Positions 1-5,582 are shown, counted from the stretch's first letter. The stretch: 5,582 nt of DNA from Gammaproteobacteria bacterium (GCA_002402085.1 NVVB01000002.1:8716-14297), one strand, 5' to 3'. Program-made: numbers and translations. Notes: generated by a model not told the origin, from the sequence alone.

Positions 1-953
1 CCCGTTACATACTCTTCCGTACGCTTCTTCTGAGGCTGCCTAAATACTTGGTCCGTATCGCCATACTCAACCAACTCGCCCATTTCCATAAACGCGGTAT
101 AGTCAGAAATTCGCGCCGCTTGCTGCATGCTGTGGGTCACAATAACAATGGTGTAGCTGGACTTTAATTCATACAACAAATCCTCAATGTGGGCACTGGA
201 AATGGGGTCCAGTGCCGAGCATGGCTCATCCATTAACAACATATCAGGCTGCATTGCCAAAGCACGCGCAATGCACAATCGCTGCTGCTGCCCACCGGAT
301 AAACTTAAGGCCGACGTCGAAAGGCGATCTTTAACCTCATCCCAAAGCGCCGCCTGGCGCAAAGATTGCTCCACAAGTGCGGCCAAAGATCCTTGATAGG
401 CATTGATTCTTGGTGCCCAGGCGACATTTTCAAAAATCGATTTTGGAAACGGATTAGGCTTCTGAAACACCATCCCAATACGTCGACGCACTGCCACCGC
501 ATCAATGTCTTTAGAATATAAATCATGCCCGTCATAGAGTATGTTGCCATTTAACTGAACGTTAGGCACAAAATCATTCATTCGATTCATGGCACGTAAT
601 AACGTGCTTTTACCGCATCCTGACGGCCCAATAATCGAAGTGATTTTATGACGCAGGATTGGAAAGGTAACTTGCTTTACGGCCGCAGTATCGCCGTAAT
701 AAATACTCACCCGCTTCAAACCCAGCAGCACTTCTGTGTTTTTTTCAATGCTATTGGATTGGTTCGATCCACTAGCGCTTCGCGAATAAGTCTCAAGCGC
801 CGTTGCATGTTCGCCAGCCCTTAAATCAAGTAGGCCTTCCGAGCTAGCTAGCCCACTCAAATCAGATAACGCCTCAGGGTTCCCAGCAACTAATCCTGGA
901 GCCGCACCGATAGCGCGTGACGTTTTACTTACCTTGAACTCTGTTGTATTCAT
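1..953 (-). CDS. pstB: PstB, phosphate ABC transporter ATP-binding protein (3' end cut by window edge)
   Basis: ATPase subunit of the Pst phosphate importer; it sits on the cytoplasmic face and couples ATP hydrolysis to transport through PstC/PstA. I translated the frame by hand from ATG at 951-953; it stays open to the left edge. Seen: Walker [10 protein letters not shown] (residues 109-117), Q-loop [10 protein letters not shown] (Gln164), signature LSGGQQQR (218-225), Walker B LLMDEP (239-244), D-loop SALD (246-249) and H-loop His274 in VTHSMQQ. The last readable residues, EEYVTG, match the usual PstB C-terminus (E. coli ends EDYITGRYG), so only about three codons and the stop are missing. 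The Walker A Gly is residue 109 here and 43 in E. coli PstB, giving an extra Ser/Ala/Gly-rich N-terminal stretch of about 66 residues. The start has only a weak ribosome site, and no later in-frame ATG lies before the ATPase core; a GTG at 731 would be slightly too short. Identity is certain; the start is less so. Confidence 0.96.
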   Translation of the reverse strand, partial: MNTTEFKVSKTSRAIGAAPGLVAGNPEALSDLSGLASSEGLLDLRAGEHATALETYSRSASGSNQSNSIEKNTEVLLGLKRVSIYYGDTAAVKQVTFPILRHKITSIIGPSGCGKSTLLRAMNRMNDFVPNVQLNGNILYDGHDLYSKDIDAVAVRRRIGMVFQKPNPFPKSIFENVAWAPRINAYQGSLAALVEQSLRQAALWDEVKDRLSTSALSLSGGQQQRLCIARALAMQPDMLLMDEPCSALDPISSAHIEDLLYELKSSYTIVIVTHSMQQAARISDYTAFMEMGELVEYGDTDQVFRQPQKKRTEEYVT

Positions 954-956
954 ATT

Positions 957-974
957 TAAAAAACCGTAACGGTA
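957..974 (-). terminator. Weak terminator-like hairpin just before pstB
   Basis: On the transcript strand, ACCGTTACGGT (963-973) can fold with a 4-bp stem and 3-base loop and runs into about six T residues, 9 bases before the pstB ATG. The stem is very short for efficient termination. It could act as a partial attenuator or be chance. Confidence 0.15.
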
Positions 975-990
975 ATAGTAATGCGATAAT

Positions 991-1020
991 AATTTATCCC
1001 CCGTAATGCGGTGATAAATT
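991..1020 (-). promoter_or_regulatory. Stem-loop between pstA and pstB
   Basis: AATTTATC (991-998) and GATAAATT (1013-1020) are perfect reverse complements. On the transcript the enclosed bases can add an inner CCG/CGG stem around CATTA. No T-run follows directly, so it is not a standard intrinsic terminator. Inference: it may be an mRNA stability or processing element that sets PstB levels relative to the upstream genes. Confidence 0.4.
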
Positions 1021-1035
1021 CTACGATAAACACCG

Positions 1036-1965
1036 CTATAAACGCGTCTCTGCTCTATAGCGTATAAAAATAGCCGTGGCATTCATTAATAACAGTAAGC
1101 CTAACAAAACAATGATTGCGCCAGCCGCAAGCTGGTGAAACTCTTCCTGAGGACGTGACACCCAGTTATAAATCTGGATCGGCAATGCGGTAAAGGAGTC
1201 CATCGGACCCTCGGGCAAAAATGCCACGTAAGTCAGCGCACCAATCATGATTAATGGCGCCGTTTCACCGATGGCTCGGGAAAGGGCCAGAATAATTCCA
1301 GTCAAAATTCCAGGGAAGGCCGTAGGCAACACATGCGACCACGTTGTCTGCCAACGCGTTGCACCTAAAGCCAATGCGGCATGGCGTGTACTCAGCGGTA
1401 CGGTTTTAATGGCTTCACGACTGACCACAATAATCATTGGCATAATCAACAAGCTCATGGTCAACGCCCCAGAAATCAAACTACGCTCCAGCCCAAAGCC
1501 TCGTACAAAGATCGCCAAACCAATAATGCCGTAGACAATGGATGGCACCCCGGCGAGATTAGCGATATTCAACTCCACAAGTCGGCTTAGCCTGTTTTTC
1601 GTTGCAAATTCTTGCAAATACAAGCCCGCACCTACCCCAATAGGAATAGCGATAACAATGACCAGGCCAATTAAATAAAGGGTTCCCACCACCGCTGACT
1701 TAATTCCTGCGCGCTCCGGAAAGCGTGACGGGAAACTACTTAAAAACTGCCAATCTAACCACCGCAGACCATCACTTGAAACCTGATAAAACAACAACCC
1801 CAACAAAGCCGCCGCCATCCATGTAACCGCAAAACAAACCCTAGAAAAAACTGCCGCTTTACGGTGCCGCCGAGACAGGCAATCTGCCCATTGCGCCCCA
1901 GGCTGCAAATTCAACGGGTTGCTCGCCCCCATACCCGCCTGGTTGTTTATCGCACGTCTAGTCAT
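1036..1965 (-). CDS. pstA: PstA, phosphate ABC transporter permease
   Basis: One of the two inner-membrane permease subunits of the Pst importer; it pairs with PstC and docks on PstB. Six hydrophobic segments are readable, beginning near residue 40, after a polar N-terminal tail of about 35 residues. The cytoplasmic EAA loop is clear: [20 protein letters not shown], followed by a conserved LP and a Gly-Ile. [11 protein letters not shown] is the hallmark that marks PstA rather than PstC; its Arg and Glu are among the charged residues conserved in the family. Length is about 309 residues, near the usual 280-300. The reading frame also has a GTG at 1977, four codons earlier. I prefer ATG at 1965 because AAGAG lies about 11 bases upstream of it, whereas the GTG has no usable ribosome site. 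Neighbours are pstC upstream, across a repeat-rich gap, and pstB downstream. Stop is TAG. Confidence 0.95.
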   Translation of the reverse strand: MTRRAINNQAGMGASNPLNLQPGAQWADCLSRRHRKAAVFSRVCFAVTWMAAALLGLLFYQVSSDGLRWLDWQFLSSFPSRFPERAGIKSAVVGTLYLIGLVIVIAIPIGVGAGLYLQEFATKNRLSRLVELNIANLAGVPSIVYGIIGLAIFVRGFGLERSLISGALTMSLLIMPMIIVVSREAIKTVPLSTRHAALALGATRWQTTWSHVLPTAFPGILTGIILALSRAIGETAPLIMIGALTYVAFLPEGPMDSFTALPIQIYNWVSRPQEEFHQLAAGAIIVLLGLLLLMNATAIFIRYRAETRL

Positions 1966-1998
1966 AAATACATTCACTCTTATAAACTCATTCTCTGC

Positions 1999-2046
1999 AA
2001 AGTAGGCATTCGTGTAAGTAGGAAACTGTATAAGTAAGCAACTGTG
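1999..2046. repeat. 16-bp tandem repeat, about three copies
   Basis: TAAGTAGGAAACTGTA (2015-2030) is followed at once by TAAGTAAGCAACTGTG (2031-2046), with 13 of 16 bases identical. A third, more decayed copy at 1999-2014 shares about 10 of 16 bases. The array lies 34 bp upstream of the preferred pstA start, so its copy number would change the length of the pstA leader. Confidence 0.7.
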
Positions 2047-2077
2047 AAAATAGTTGTTCCCGTATTTACTTTGCTTC

Positions 2078-2149
2078 TTAATCTACTGATTAAGCGACCA
2101 ATTAACCTATCGATTAACCTATCGATTAACCTATCGATTAACCTACCAA
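2078..2149. repeat. 12-bp tandem repeat, six copies (three perfect)
   Basis: TTAACCTATCGA occurs three times without a mismatch (2102-2113, 2114-2125, 2126-2137). It is flanked by diverged copies TTAATCTACTGA (2078-2089), TTAAGCGACCAA (2090-2101) and TTAACCTACCAA (2138-2149). A perfect core with decayed edges is what slipped-strand expansion of a minisatellite leaves. Each junction makes an ATCGAT palindrome. Confidence 0.92.
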
Positions 2150-2253
2150 TCAAACCCACCATTCAAACTTACCATTCAAACTTACCAATCAAACCGGCCC
2201 ATCAAACTTCCCAATCAAACCTGCCCATCAAACTTACTAATCAAACTTCCCAT
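2150..2253. repeat. 13-bp tandem repeat, eight copies
   Basis: Eight consecutive 13-bp units each begin TCAAAC: 2150, 2163, 2176, 2189, 2202, 2215, 2228 and 2241. The consensus is TCAAACTTNCCAA; several units vary at positions 7-9 and 12-13. The array follows the 12-bp array without a break and stops 4 bp after the pstC stop codon. By eye, the plus strand of 2138-2253 has 3 G and 43 C in 116 bases, so the pst transcript is nearly free of C here. Confidence 0.92.
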
Positions 2254-2257
2254 GAAA

Positions 2258-3220
2258 TTAATCGTACACTTCGTTATATTTTTTTAGCACCCATTGAGAG
2301 GCAACATTAAGGGTTAACGTAATCAAAAATAATAACGTCGCAACCGCAAACAAAGTTTGGTACGCGATCCCACCTGCGGGCGTATCACCCAGGCTAACTT
2401 GAACAATATAAGCCGTCATAGTTTGTATACTTTCAAAAAATGACAATGATAAATTCGGCGTCGCACCGGCCGCCAAAGTCACCGCCATGGTTTCACCTAT
2501 CGCGCGCGAAATGGCCAGTAAAAAAGACGCCAGTATCCCTGAAAATCCCGCAGGCACCACCACCTTGGTAGTCACCTCATAGGAGGTCGCGCCAAGTGCA
2601 TAAGCCCCTTGGCGCAGTATGTCGGGCACCGCCTTTAGCGCATTATCACTTAAGGTCACAATCATCGGTAAAATCATAATGCCCACCACGATGGCACCAC
2701 TTAAGGCATTAAACACTTGCAGCTCAGGCAATACCGCGCGTAACGCAGGCGTCACAAACGTCAACGCAAAATAGCCATACACCACCGTCGGGATTCCCGC
2801 TAACAACTCCAAAATTGGTTTTACTATTGAGCGAGTGGTCACCGATGCATACTCACTCAGATAAATCGCACTCGCCAAACCAATGGGAATGGCAATCACC
2901 GCCGCACCGAAAGTAATCAACAAGGTCCCCCACACGATCGGCAACACCCCATAAGCCGCCGGCTCAAACAAGGGTGTCCACTGCGTACCCAACAAGAAGT
3001 CAGACAACGCAACAGTCTCAAAAAAACCAATACTCTCTTTGCCCAAAATAATCACGATCACCACCGTAGTCATTATCGACAGGGCCGCGCAAAGCCAAAG
3101 ACTGGAGTGAATCGCACGTTCCCCCCACCGTATGTTGCGGCCATACAAGTGATTGGCATCACTGTTTCTTTTACCCGTCATCATGGCGGTAATCCGCGCT
3201 TTTCGTTTATCTACAGCCAT
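2258..3220 (-). CDS. pstC: PstC, phosphate ABC transporter permease
   Basis: Second inner-membrane permease subunit of the Pst importer, partner of PstA. The first hydrophobic segment lies at about residues 38-60, after a basic, polar N-terminus; at least five more follow. Recognisable stretches are LLAGIPTVVYG, the EAA-type loop NALKAVPDILRQGAYALGAT, and ISRAIGETMAV, which is the PstC-specific version of the signature (PstA has RAIGETAPL). Length is about 320 residues, normal for PstC. The frame could begin at a TTG at 3253, eleven codons earlier; I prefer ATG at 3220 (MAVDKRK) although neither has a good Shine-Dalgarno sequence. A second possibility is the ATG pair near 3184. It follows pstS after a short hairpin-bearing gap and ends TAA, directly against the repeat array before pstA. 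Weak initiation signals may mean that PstC is made at lower levels than PstS. Confidence 0.95.
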   Translation of the reverse strand: MAVDKRKARITAMMTGKRNSDANHLYGRNIRWGERAIHSSLWLCAALSIMTTVVIVIILGKESIGFFETVALSDFLLGTQWTPLFEPAAYGVLPIVWGTLLITFGAAVIAIPIGLASAIYLSEYASVTTRSIVKPILELLAGIPTVVYGYFALTFVTPALRAVLPELQVFNALSGAIVVGIMILPMIVTLSDNALKAVPDILRQGAYALGATSYEVTTKVVVPAGFSGILASFLLAISRAIGETMAVTLAAGATPNLSLSFFESIQTMTAYIVQVSLGDTPAGGIAYQTLFAVATLLFLITLTLNVASQWVLKKYNEVYD

Positions 3221-3289
3221 AAGATTCAAATACGTTAAAAAATAGATTGGCAACTTAAATTTCTTAATTTAAATTGCCGGCGGTAATGG

Positions 3290-3319
3290 GTCAGCTACGA
3301 GTTGGCAGTCAACGCTGAC
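3290..3319 (-). promoter_or_regulatory. Stem-loop directly after the pstS stop
   Basis: GTCAGC (3290-3295) pairs with GCTGAC (3314-3319), and inside it GTTG (3301-3304) pairs with CAAC (3310-3313) around a 5-base loop; one side carries a 5-base bulge. Together this is up to 10 bp of stem beginning 2 bases after the pstS stop. No T-run follows, so I do not call it a terminator. Inference: it may protect the pstS message from 3' decay, so that the binding protein is made in excess over the permease. Confidence 0.45.
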
Positions 3320-3321
3320 GT

Positions 3322-4290
3322 TCAATTAACGCTAATATCGACGGTACGTTGGCTTACGCTATTAATGCGCTCCAGCGCTTGCTGATACAATTTATCTGGC
3401 ATCGCGATATAACCCACTTCCTCCGCCAGCTGCGCTGCATTTTCTAAGTAAAACTGTACGAACGCCTTCGCCTCAGAGCGACCAAGCGCGGCACTTCGCA
3501 CATAAATATAAAGCGGTCTAGACAACGGCGCATAGCTGCCATTATTAATTGTTTGTGCGCTTGGCGTTACAGGCCCTTGACCATTATCAATGGGCACAAT
3601 TTTTAATGTGTCCTTATTCGCTGAATAATACGCAAAACCAAAGTAACCCAAGGCATTAACATCTCCACTAACCCCTCGCACCAATGCATTATCGTCTTCT
3701 GATGCGGTGTAGTCAGGGCGAGAACGACCCGACTTACCATTTATTGTGTCCGTGAAATAGTCAAACGTACCGGAGTCTGTTCCCGGCCCATATAAATCAA
3801 TTTCTTTATTAGGCCAATGACCACGCACATCACTCCATAACTGAACGGTGCTGCCAGGCTGCCAAATCTTTTTTAACTCGGTCACTGTCAGAGAGTCCAC
3901 CCAATCATTGTCTTTGTTCACCACCACCGAGAGCCCATCAAAAGCTACGGACAGCTCCAAAAAGTCAATGCCCTTTTGCTCCGCCAACTGGCGCTCCTGG
4001 TCTTTGATTGGCCGCGACGCATCATTAATATCAACCTCTCCAGCCAAAAACTTTTTGAATCCACCGCCAGTGCCTGAAACCCCCACAGTCACCCTTACAC
4101 GCGGATGCACCGCCAAGAACTCCTCGGCCACCGCCTCACTAATAGGAAATACCGTACTGGAACCATCAACTGATACCGTACCGCGCAAGCTTGTCTGCGC
4201 ATAAACATTAACAGCACTAAAACTCAGCAGAAGCCCACAAAAAACCGTAAAACAACGCGCCCAATAAACTGCAACAGAATATTTTTTCAT
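3322..4290 (-). CDS. pstS: PstS, periplasmic phosphate-binding protein
   Basis: Captures phosphate in the periplasm and delivers it to PstC/PstA. ATG at 4290 is chosen because a strong Shine-Dalgarno (GGAAGGGG) sits just upstream and a Sec signal peptide begins there: MKK, a hydrophobic stretch to about residue 26, and a likely cleavage after VYA (residue 31). The frame extends 23 codons further up, to 4359, but that would bury the signal peptide. The mature protein shows the ligand-binding loops of the family: DGSSTVFP (42-49), [12 protein letters not shown] (70-81), DINDASRPI (87-95) and [12 protein letters not shown] (168-179). Length of 322 residues fits the PBP-like PstS/SphX type (I believe TIGR02136-like) rather than the E. 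coli type, by motif style. It is the first pst gene, after a 385-bp gap from the porin, so a promoter probably lies upstream. Stop is TGA. Confidence 0.96.
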   Translation of the reverse strand: MKKYSVAVYWARCFTVFCGLLLSFSAVNVYAQTSLRGTVSVDGSSTVFPISEAVAEEFLAVHPRVRVTVGVSGTGGGFKKFLAGEVDINDASRPIKDQERQLAEQKGIDFLELSVAFDGLSVVVNKDNDWVDSLTVTELKKIWQPGSTVQLWSDVRGHWPNKEIDLYGPGTDSGTFDYFTDTINGKSGRSRPDYTASEDDNALVRGVSGDVNALGYFGFAYYSANKDTLKIVPIDNGQGPVTPSAQTINNGSYAPLSRPLYIYVRSAALGRSEAKAFVQFYLENAAQLAEEVGYIAMPDKLYQQALERINSVSQRTVDISVN

Positions 4291-4293
4291 TTT

Positions 4294-4304
4294 AATCCCC
4301 TTCC
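4294..4304 (-). promoter_or_regulatory. Strong ribosome binding site of pstS
   Basis: The transcript strand reads GGAAGGGGATTAAA and then ATG, giving a purine-rich site at the normal 6-7 base spacing. It is the only strong Shine-Dalgarno sequence I see in the window, and it decides the pstS start at 4290 over the upstream in-frame ATG at 4359. Confidence 0.75.
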
Positions 4305-4358
4305 AAATAAAATTATCGATCAATGTGTTTTTCATGCTTTTATTTTCACCGACAAACA

Positions 4359-4420
4359 TTAAGAATTAATAAATTTATCAACTTATTAACTTATTAACTT
4401 ATTAACTTATTAATTCTTAA
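4359..4420. repeat. Perfect 14-bp inverted repeat enclosing the 8-bp repeats
   Basis: TTAAGAATTAATAA (4359-4372) and TTATTAATTCTTAA (4407-4420) are exact reverse complements separated by 34 bp. The right arm overlaps the last 8-bp repeat unit. All pairs but one are A-T. It lies about 70 to 130 bp upstream of the pstS ATG, within reach of promoter function or the 5' leader. Confidence 0.88.
4381..4412. repeat. 8-bp tandem repeat ACTTATTA, four perfect copies
   Basis: ACTTATTA is repeated exactly at 4381-4388, 4389-4396, 4397-4404 and 4405-4412, preceded by a decayed copy ATTTATCA (4373-4380). On the transcript strand the unit reads TAATAAGT, so each copy offers a possible -10-like TTAATA. The 8-bp period differs from the 11-bp spacing of enterobacterial PhoB half-sites. 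Confidence 0.93.
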
Positions 4421-4423
4421 ATA

Positions 4424-4444
4424 AAGACAGGCACGAGAAGACAG
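4424..4444 (-). promoter_or_regulatory. Candidate degenerate Pho-box-like pair
   Basis: The transcript strand carries CTGTCTT twice (4438-4444 and 4424-4430), about 135-150 bp before the pstS ATG. The E. coli PhoB site is a direct repeat with a CTGTCAT core and an 11-bp period; here the cores are close but the period is 14 bp. Position and orientation are suitable for phosphate control, but the spacing is wrong, so this is tentative. Confidence 0.25.
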
Positions 4445-4583
4445 CATTCGAGATGAATTTAAAGTGGCTTTTTATATTAGGGGGCAATGCATCGGGTATA
4501 TTACGCGTATAGAACGACGAACGATCGCGCGCATCAGAAACTGCAAACATCCTTGTTCGCAGACTACAACTTGGGCCTATTGA

Positions 4584-4612
4584 CCAAGAAAACTAAAAAC
4601 TAAAAACCAAGA
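4584..4612. repeat. Small A-rich direct repeat downstream of the porin
   Basis: CCAAGA occurs at 4584-4589 and 4607-4612. Between the copies lie near-identical 7-bp units of the form AAAAACT. The stretch lies between the porin stop and the pstS control region. On the transcript strand the A runs become T runs, but no adequate stem precedes them. Confidence 0.5.
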
Positions 4613-4675
4613 GACCAGCGGACTAAACTAACGCATTAATTTAAAGCCCACAAAAGAACAACCAATAATACAGCA

Positions 4676-5582
4676 CTAGAACTTTAATTCATAACCCACC
4701 GCAATCGTGGAATCTTCCAATTTCTCTTGCAGTTGATCCTGTTCAACACTGGCGTAATAGACAAATACTTTATTGTTTTTATCTAGCTTCTTATCAACAC
4801 CCAAGGCCATTTGCGTGTCCTTTCGTCCTGTACTGTAATCAGTGACGCCATACTGAGCCTTTAAACGCAGCCCCTCAAAACTAGCACCGGCTAATACATC
4901 ACTTTCGAAGCTGACCAGCCAAGAATCTTCATCGTCATTGCCATCCGAATCTTCAGCGCTTTGGACAAGTAGCCCAAGCTTAATTTTATCCATGTTAAAG
5001 TCAGCCACTAAGCGTGTGACATCCTGTAAATCGATGTCCTCATTGTGCGCCAGCGCAGCGGTAAGCCAAGCGTTACTATAATTAATAGACGCAGAGATGC
5101 CATCCGCAAGACCATCCGCCTGAGGTTTAACTTTGTCATCGCTATCATTCGAGTTCTCACCCGGCACCACAGCAGCAGTCAAGGAGAATCCGTTCACACT
5201 AGGAGACGAATACATGATCAGGTTACTCACGCGGTCTTCGCCTTCCACGTATTGCTTTATATCGCCTAACACTAGATCATTAAATCGATCAATTTTTCCT
5301 TGCGCCAACTTAAGCGGTGTATCATGGCGACCCGCAATCAACGCGCCCCACTGACCTTTCAAGCCTGCGTAGATATTTCGTTGAGAAAAAGTACTACCGT
5401 CCTTGTCCCCGTCATCGACCGACACCTCATACTCCATCTTAAAGATTGCCGTTAGCCCGTCATTAATCGTGTGCGTGCCTTTGACACCCAAGCGAGACGC
5501 ATTACTATTTAACTGCCACTCATCGATGGCTTGAGACTCTTGCTCAAGGCTGTTGAGGCTTAAGTTGGCTTTTCCGTAAAAG
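4676..5582 (-). CDS. Gram-negative general-type porin (5' end cut by window edge)
   Basis: Outer-membrane beta-barrel porin, presumably letting small anionic solutes reach the periplasm. The first full codon in the window is at 5579-5581 and 301 residues are visible. The frame reads through TTG at 5491 without a break, so the true start lies beyond the right edge. Seen: YGKANLSL near the N-terminus (first strand), then NSNASRLGVKG, AGLKGQWGALIAGRHDTPLK, DRVSNLIMYSSP, alternating beta-strand patterns, many acidic loops, and a C-terminal YELKF ending in Phe, the usual signal for the BAM assembly machinery. These match the OmpC-like porin family (Porin_4 type), not the OprP/OprO phosphate-porin family. 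About 25-30 residues, mostly the signal peptide, are probably missing. Its place ahead of pstS suggests phosphate-responsive expression, like PhoE in enterics, but selectivity cannot be read from the sequence. Confidence 0.9.
   Translation of the reverse strand, partial: FYGKANLSLNSLEQESQAIDEWQLNSNASRLGVKGTHTINDGLTAIFKMEYEVSVDDGDKDGSTFSQRNIYAGLKGQWGALIAGRHDTPLKLAQGKIDRFNDLVLGDIKQYVEGEDRVSNLIMYSSPSVNGFSLTAAVVPGENSNDSDDKVKPQADGLADGISASINYSNAWLTAALAHNEDIDLQDVTRLVADFNMDKIKLGLLVQSAEDSDGNDDEDSWLVSFESDVLAGASFEGLRLKAQYGVTDYSTGRKDTQMALGVDKKLDKNNKVFVYYASVEQDQLQEKLEDSTIAVGYELKF

Larger units (their letters stand above)
954..1035 (-). other. pstA-pstB intergenic gap with two small hairpins
   Basis: This 82-bp spacer separates the pstA TAG stop from the pstB ATG. 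It holds a perfect 8-bp inverted repeat (991-998 with 1013-1020) and, nearer pstB, a short hairpin followed by a T-run. No clear Shine-Dalgarno sequence precedes pstB. The pstB frame is itself open through this gap without a stop, so a start further upstream cannot be strictly excluded, although no good candidate is visible. Confidence 0.6.
1980..2162 (-). other. Possible 60-codon leader frame across the 12-bp repeats (doubtful gene)
   Basis: An open frame runs from ATG at 2160-2162 to a TAA at 1980-1982, just before pstA. Because 12 is a multiple of three, the repeats read as a four-residue RLID-type repeat, followed by a non-repetitive tail. The frame ends 2 bases before the alternative pstA GTG. 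No convincing ribosome site precedes it and the composition follows from the repeats. It could be a leader whose translation couples to pstA, but chance is more likely. Confidence 0.12.
1966..2257. other. pstC-pstA intergenic gap made almost entirely of tandem repeats
   Basis: This gap of about 290 bp is unusually large for the inside of a pst operon, where permease genes are often adjacent or overlapping. Nearly all of it is tandem repeats: 16-bp units (1999-2046), 12-bp units (2078-2149) and 13-bp units (2150-2253). I see no clear promoter, tRNA or strong hairpin in it. The frames open across it are low-complexity by-products of the repeats. Confidence 0.8.
4291..4675. other. Porin-pstS intergenic region, probable control region of the pst genes
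   Basis: This 385-bp stretch has no convincing gene. From the porin side it holds a small A-rich direct repeat (4584-4612), a mixed-sequence middle, two AAGACAG copies (4424-4444), an AT-rich 8-bp repeat cluster inside a 14-bp inverted repeat (4359-4420), and then the pstS leader and ribosome site. I cannot place a confident -35/-10 pair or a clear porin terminator. Confidence 0.6.

Noticed and set aside
187..550. Short open frames on both strands within pstB
   Set aside because: The pstB frame contains every ABC ATPase motif here; the others are out-of-frame shadows.
1247..1590. Two plus-strand open frames antisense to pstA
   Set aside because: They lie wholly inside a confidently identified gene on the other strand and resemble no family I know.
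2078..2253. CRISPR array
   Set aside because: The units are 12-13 bp and directly adjacent with no spacers; this is a minisatellite.
2044..2310. Plus-strand open frame of 88 codons with a four-residue INLS-type repeat
   Set aside because: It is the translation of the tandem repeats on the antisense strand, has no clear ribosome site and runs into the 3' end of pstC; low-complexity composition explains it.
3848..4204. Plus-strand open frame of 118 codons antisense to pstS
   Set aside because: It is a shadow of the pstS reading frame with no recognisable motif or ribosome site.
4359..4420. Terminal inverted repeats of a miniature mobile element
   Set aside because: The arms lie only 34 bp apart, consist of simple AT-rich sequence overlapping the 8-bp repeat, and no target-site duplication is visible.
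4570..4588. Hairpin CTTGG/CCAAG as the porin terminator
   Set aside because: The stem is only 5 bp and in the transcript direction the T-rich stretch comes before it rather than after.
5045..5354. Two overlapping plus-strand open frames antisense to the porin
   Set aside because: Composition follows from the porin coding strand; there is no initiation signal or family resemblance.
5489..5491. TTG at 5491 as the porin start
   Set aside because: The frame continues upstream to the window edge and encodes typical porin N-terminal sequence; this TTG is the Leu of the SRLGVKG motif.

Overview
The window holds, on the minus strand, most of a high-affinity phosphate uptake locus: the end of a porin gene, then pstS, pstC, pstA and pstB (right to left as drawn, 5'->3' in transcription). 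The genes are identified by family hallmarks: PstS phosphate-binding loops, the RAIGETMAV and RAIGETAPL signatures that separate PstC from PstA, and a full set of ABC ATPase motifs in PstB. The trimeric-type porin ending in Phe, the Sec signal peptide on PstS and the family variants suggest a Gram-negative bacterium. A marine gammaproteobacterium (Alteromonadales/Cellvibrionales-like) is my best guess, but this is inference from protein flavour and moderate GC content, not proof.

Layout by position: pstB 1-953 (only the last few codons are missing at the left edge), pstA 1036-1965, repeat-filled gap 1966-2257, pstC 2258-3220, short gap with a hairpin 3221-3321, pstS 3322-4290, regulatory gap 4291-4675, and porin 4676-5582 (signal peptide and first residues missing at the right edge). 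The proteins form one route: porin lets anions across the outer membrane, PstS captures phosphate in the periplasm, PstC/PstA form the inner-membrane channel, and PstB powers it. phoU would be expected just beyond the left edge but is not visible.

The protein-coding content is conventional. The unusual part is the non-coding DNA. The gap between pstC and pstA is almost wholly tandem repeats: three 16-bp units, six 12-bp units, then eight 13-bp units that end 4 bp past the pstC stop. Upstream of pstS, four perfect 8-bp repeats sit inside a perfect 14-bp inverted repeat. Hairpins lie in the pstS-pstC and pstA-pstB gaps. PstB also has an N-terminal extension of about 66 residues compared with E. 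coli PstB. I see no evidence of a wholly new system; the repeat-based intergenic architecture is the most noteworthy feature.
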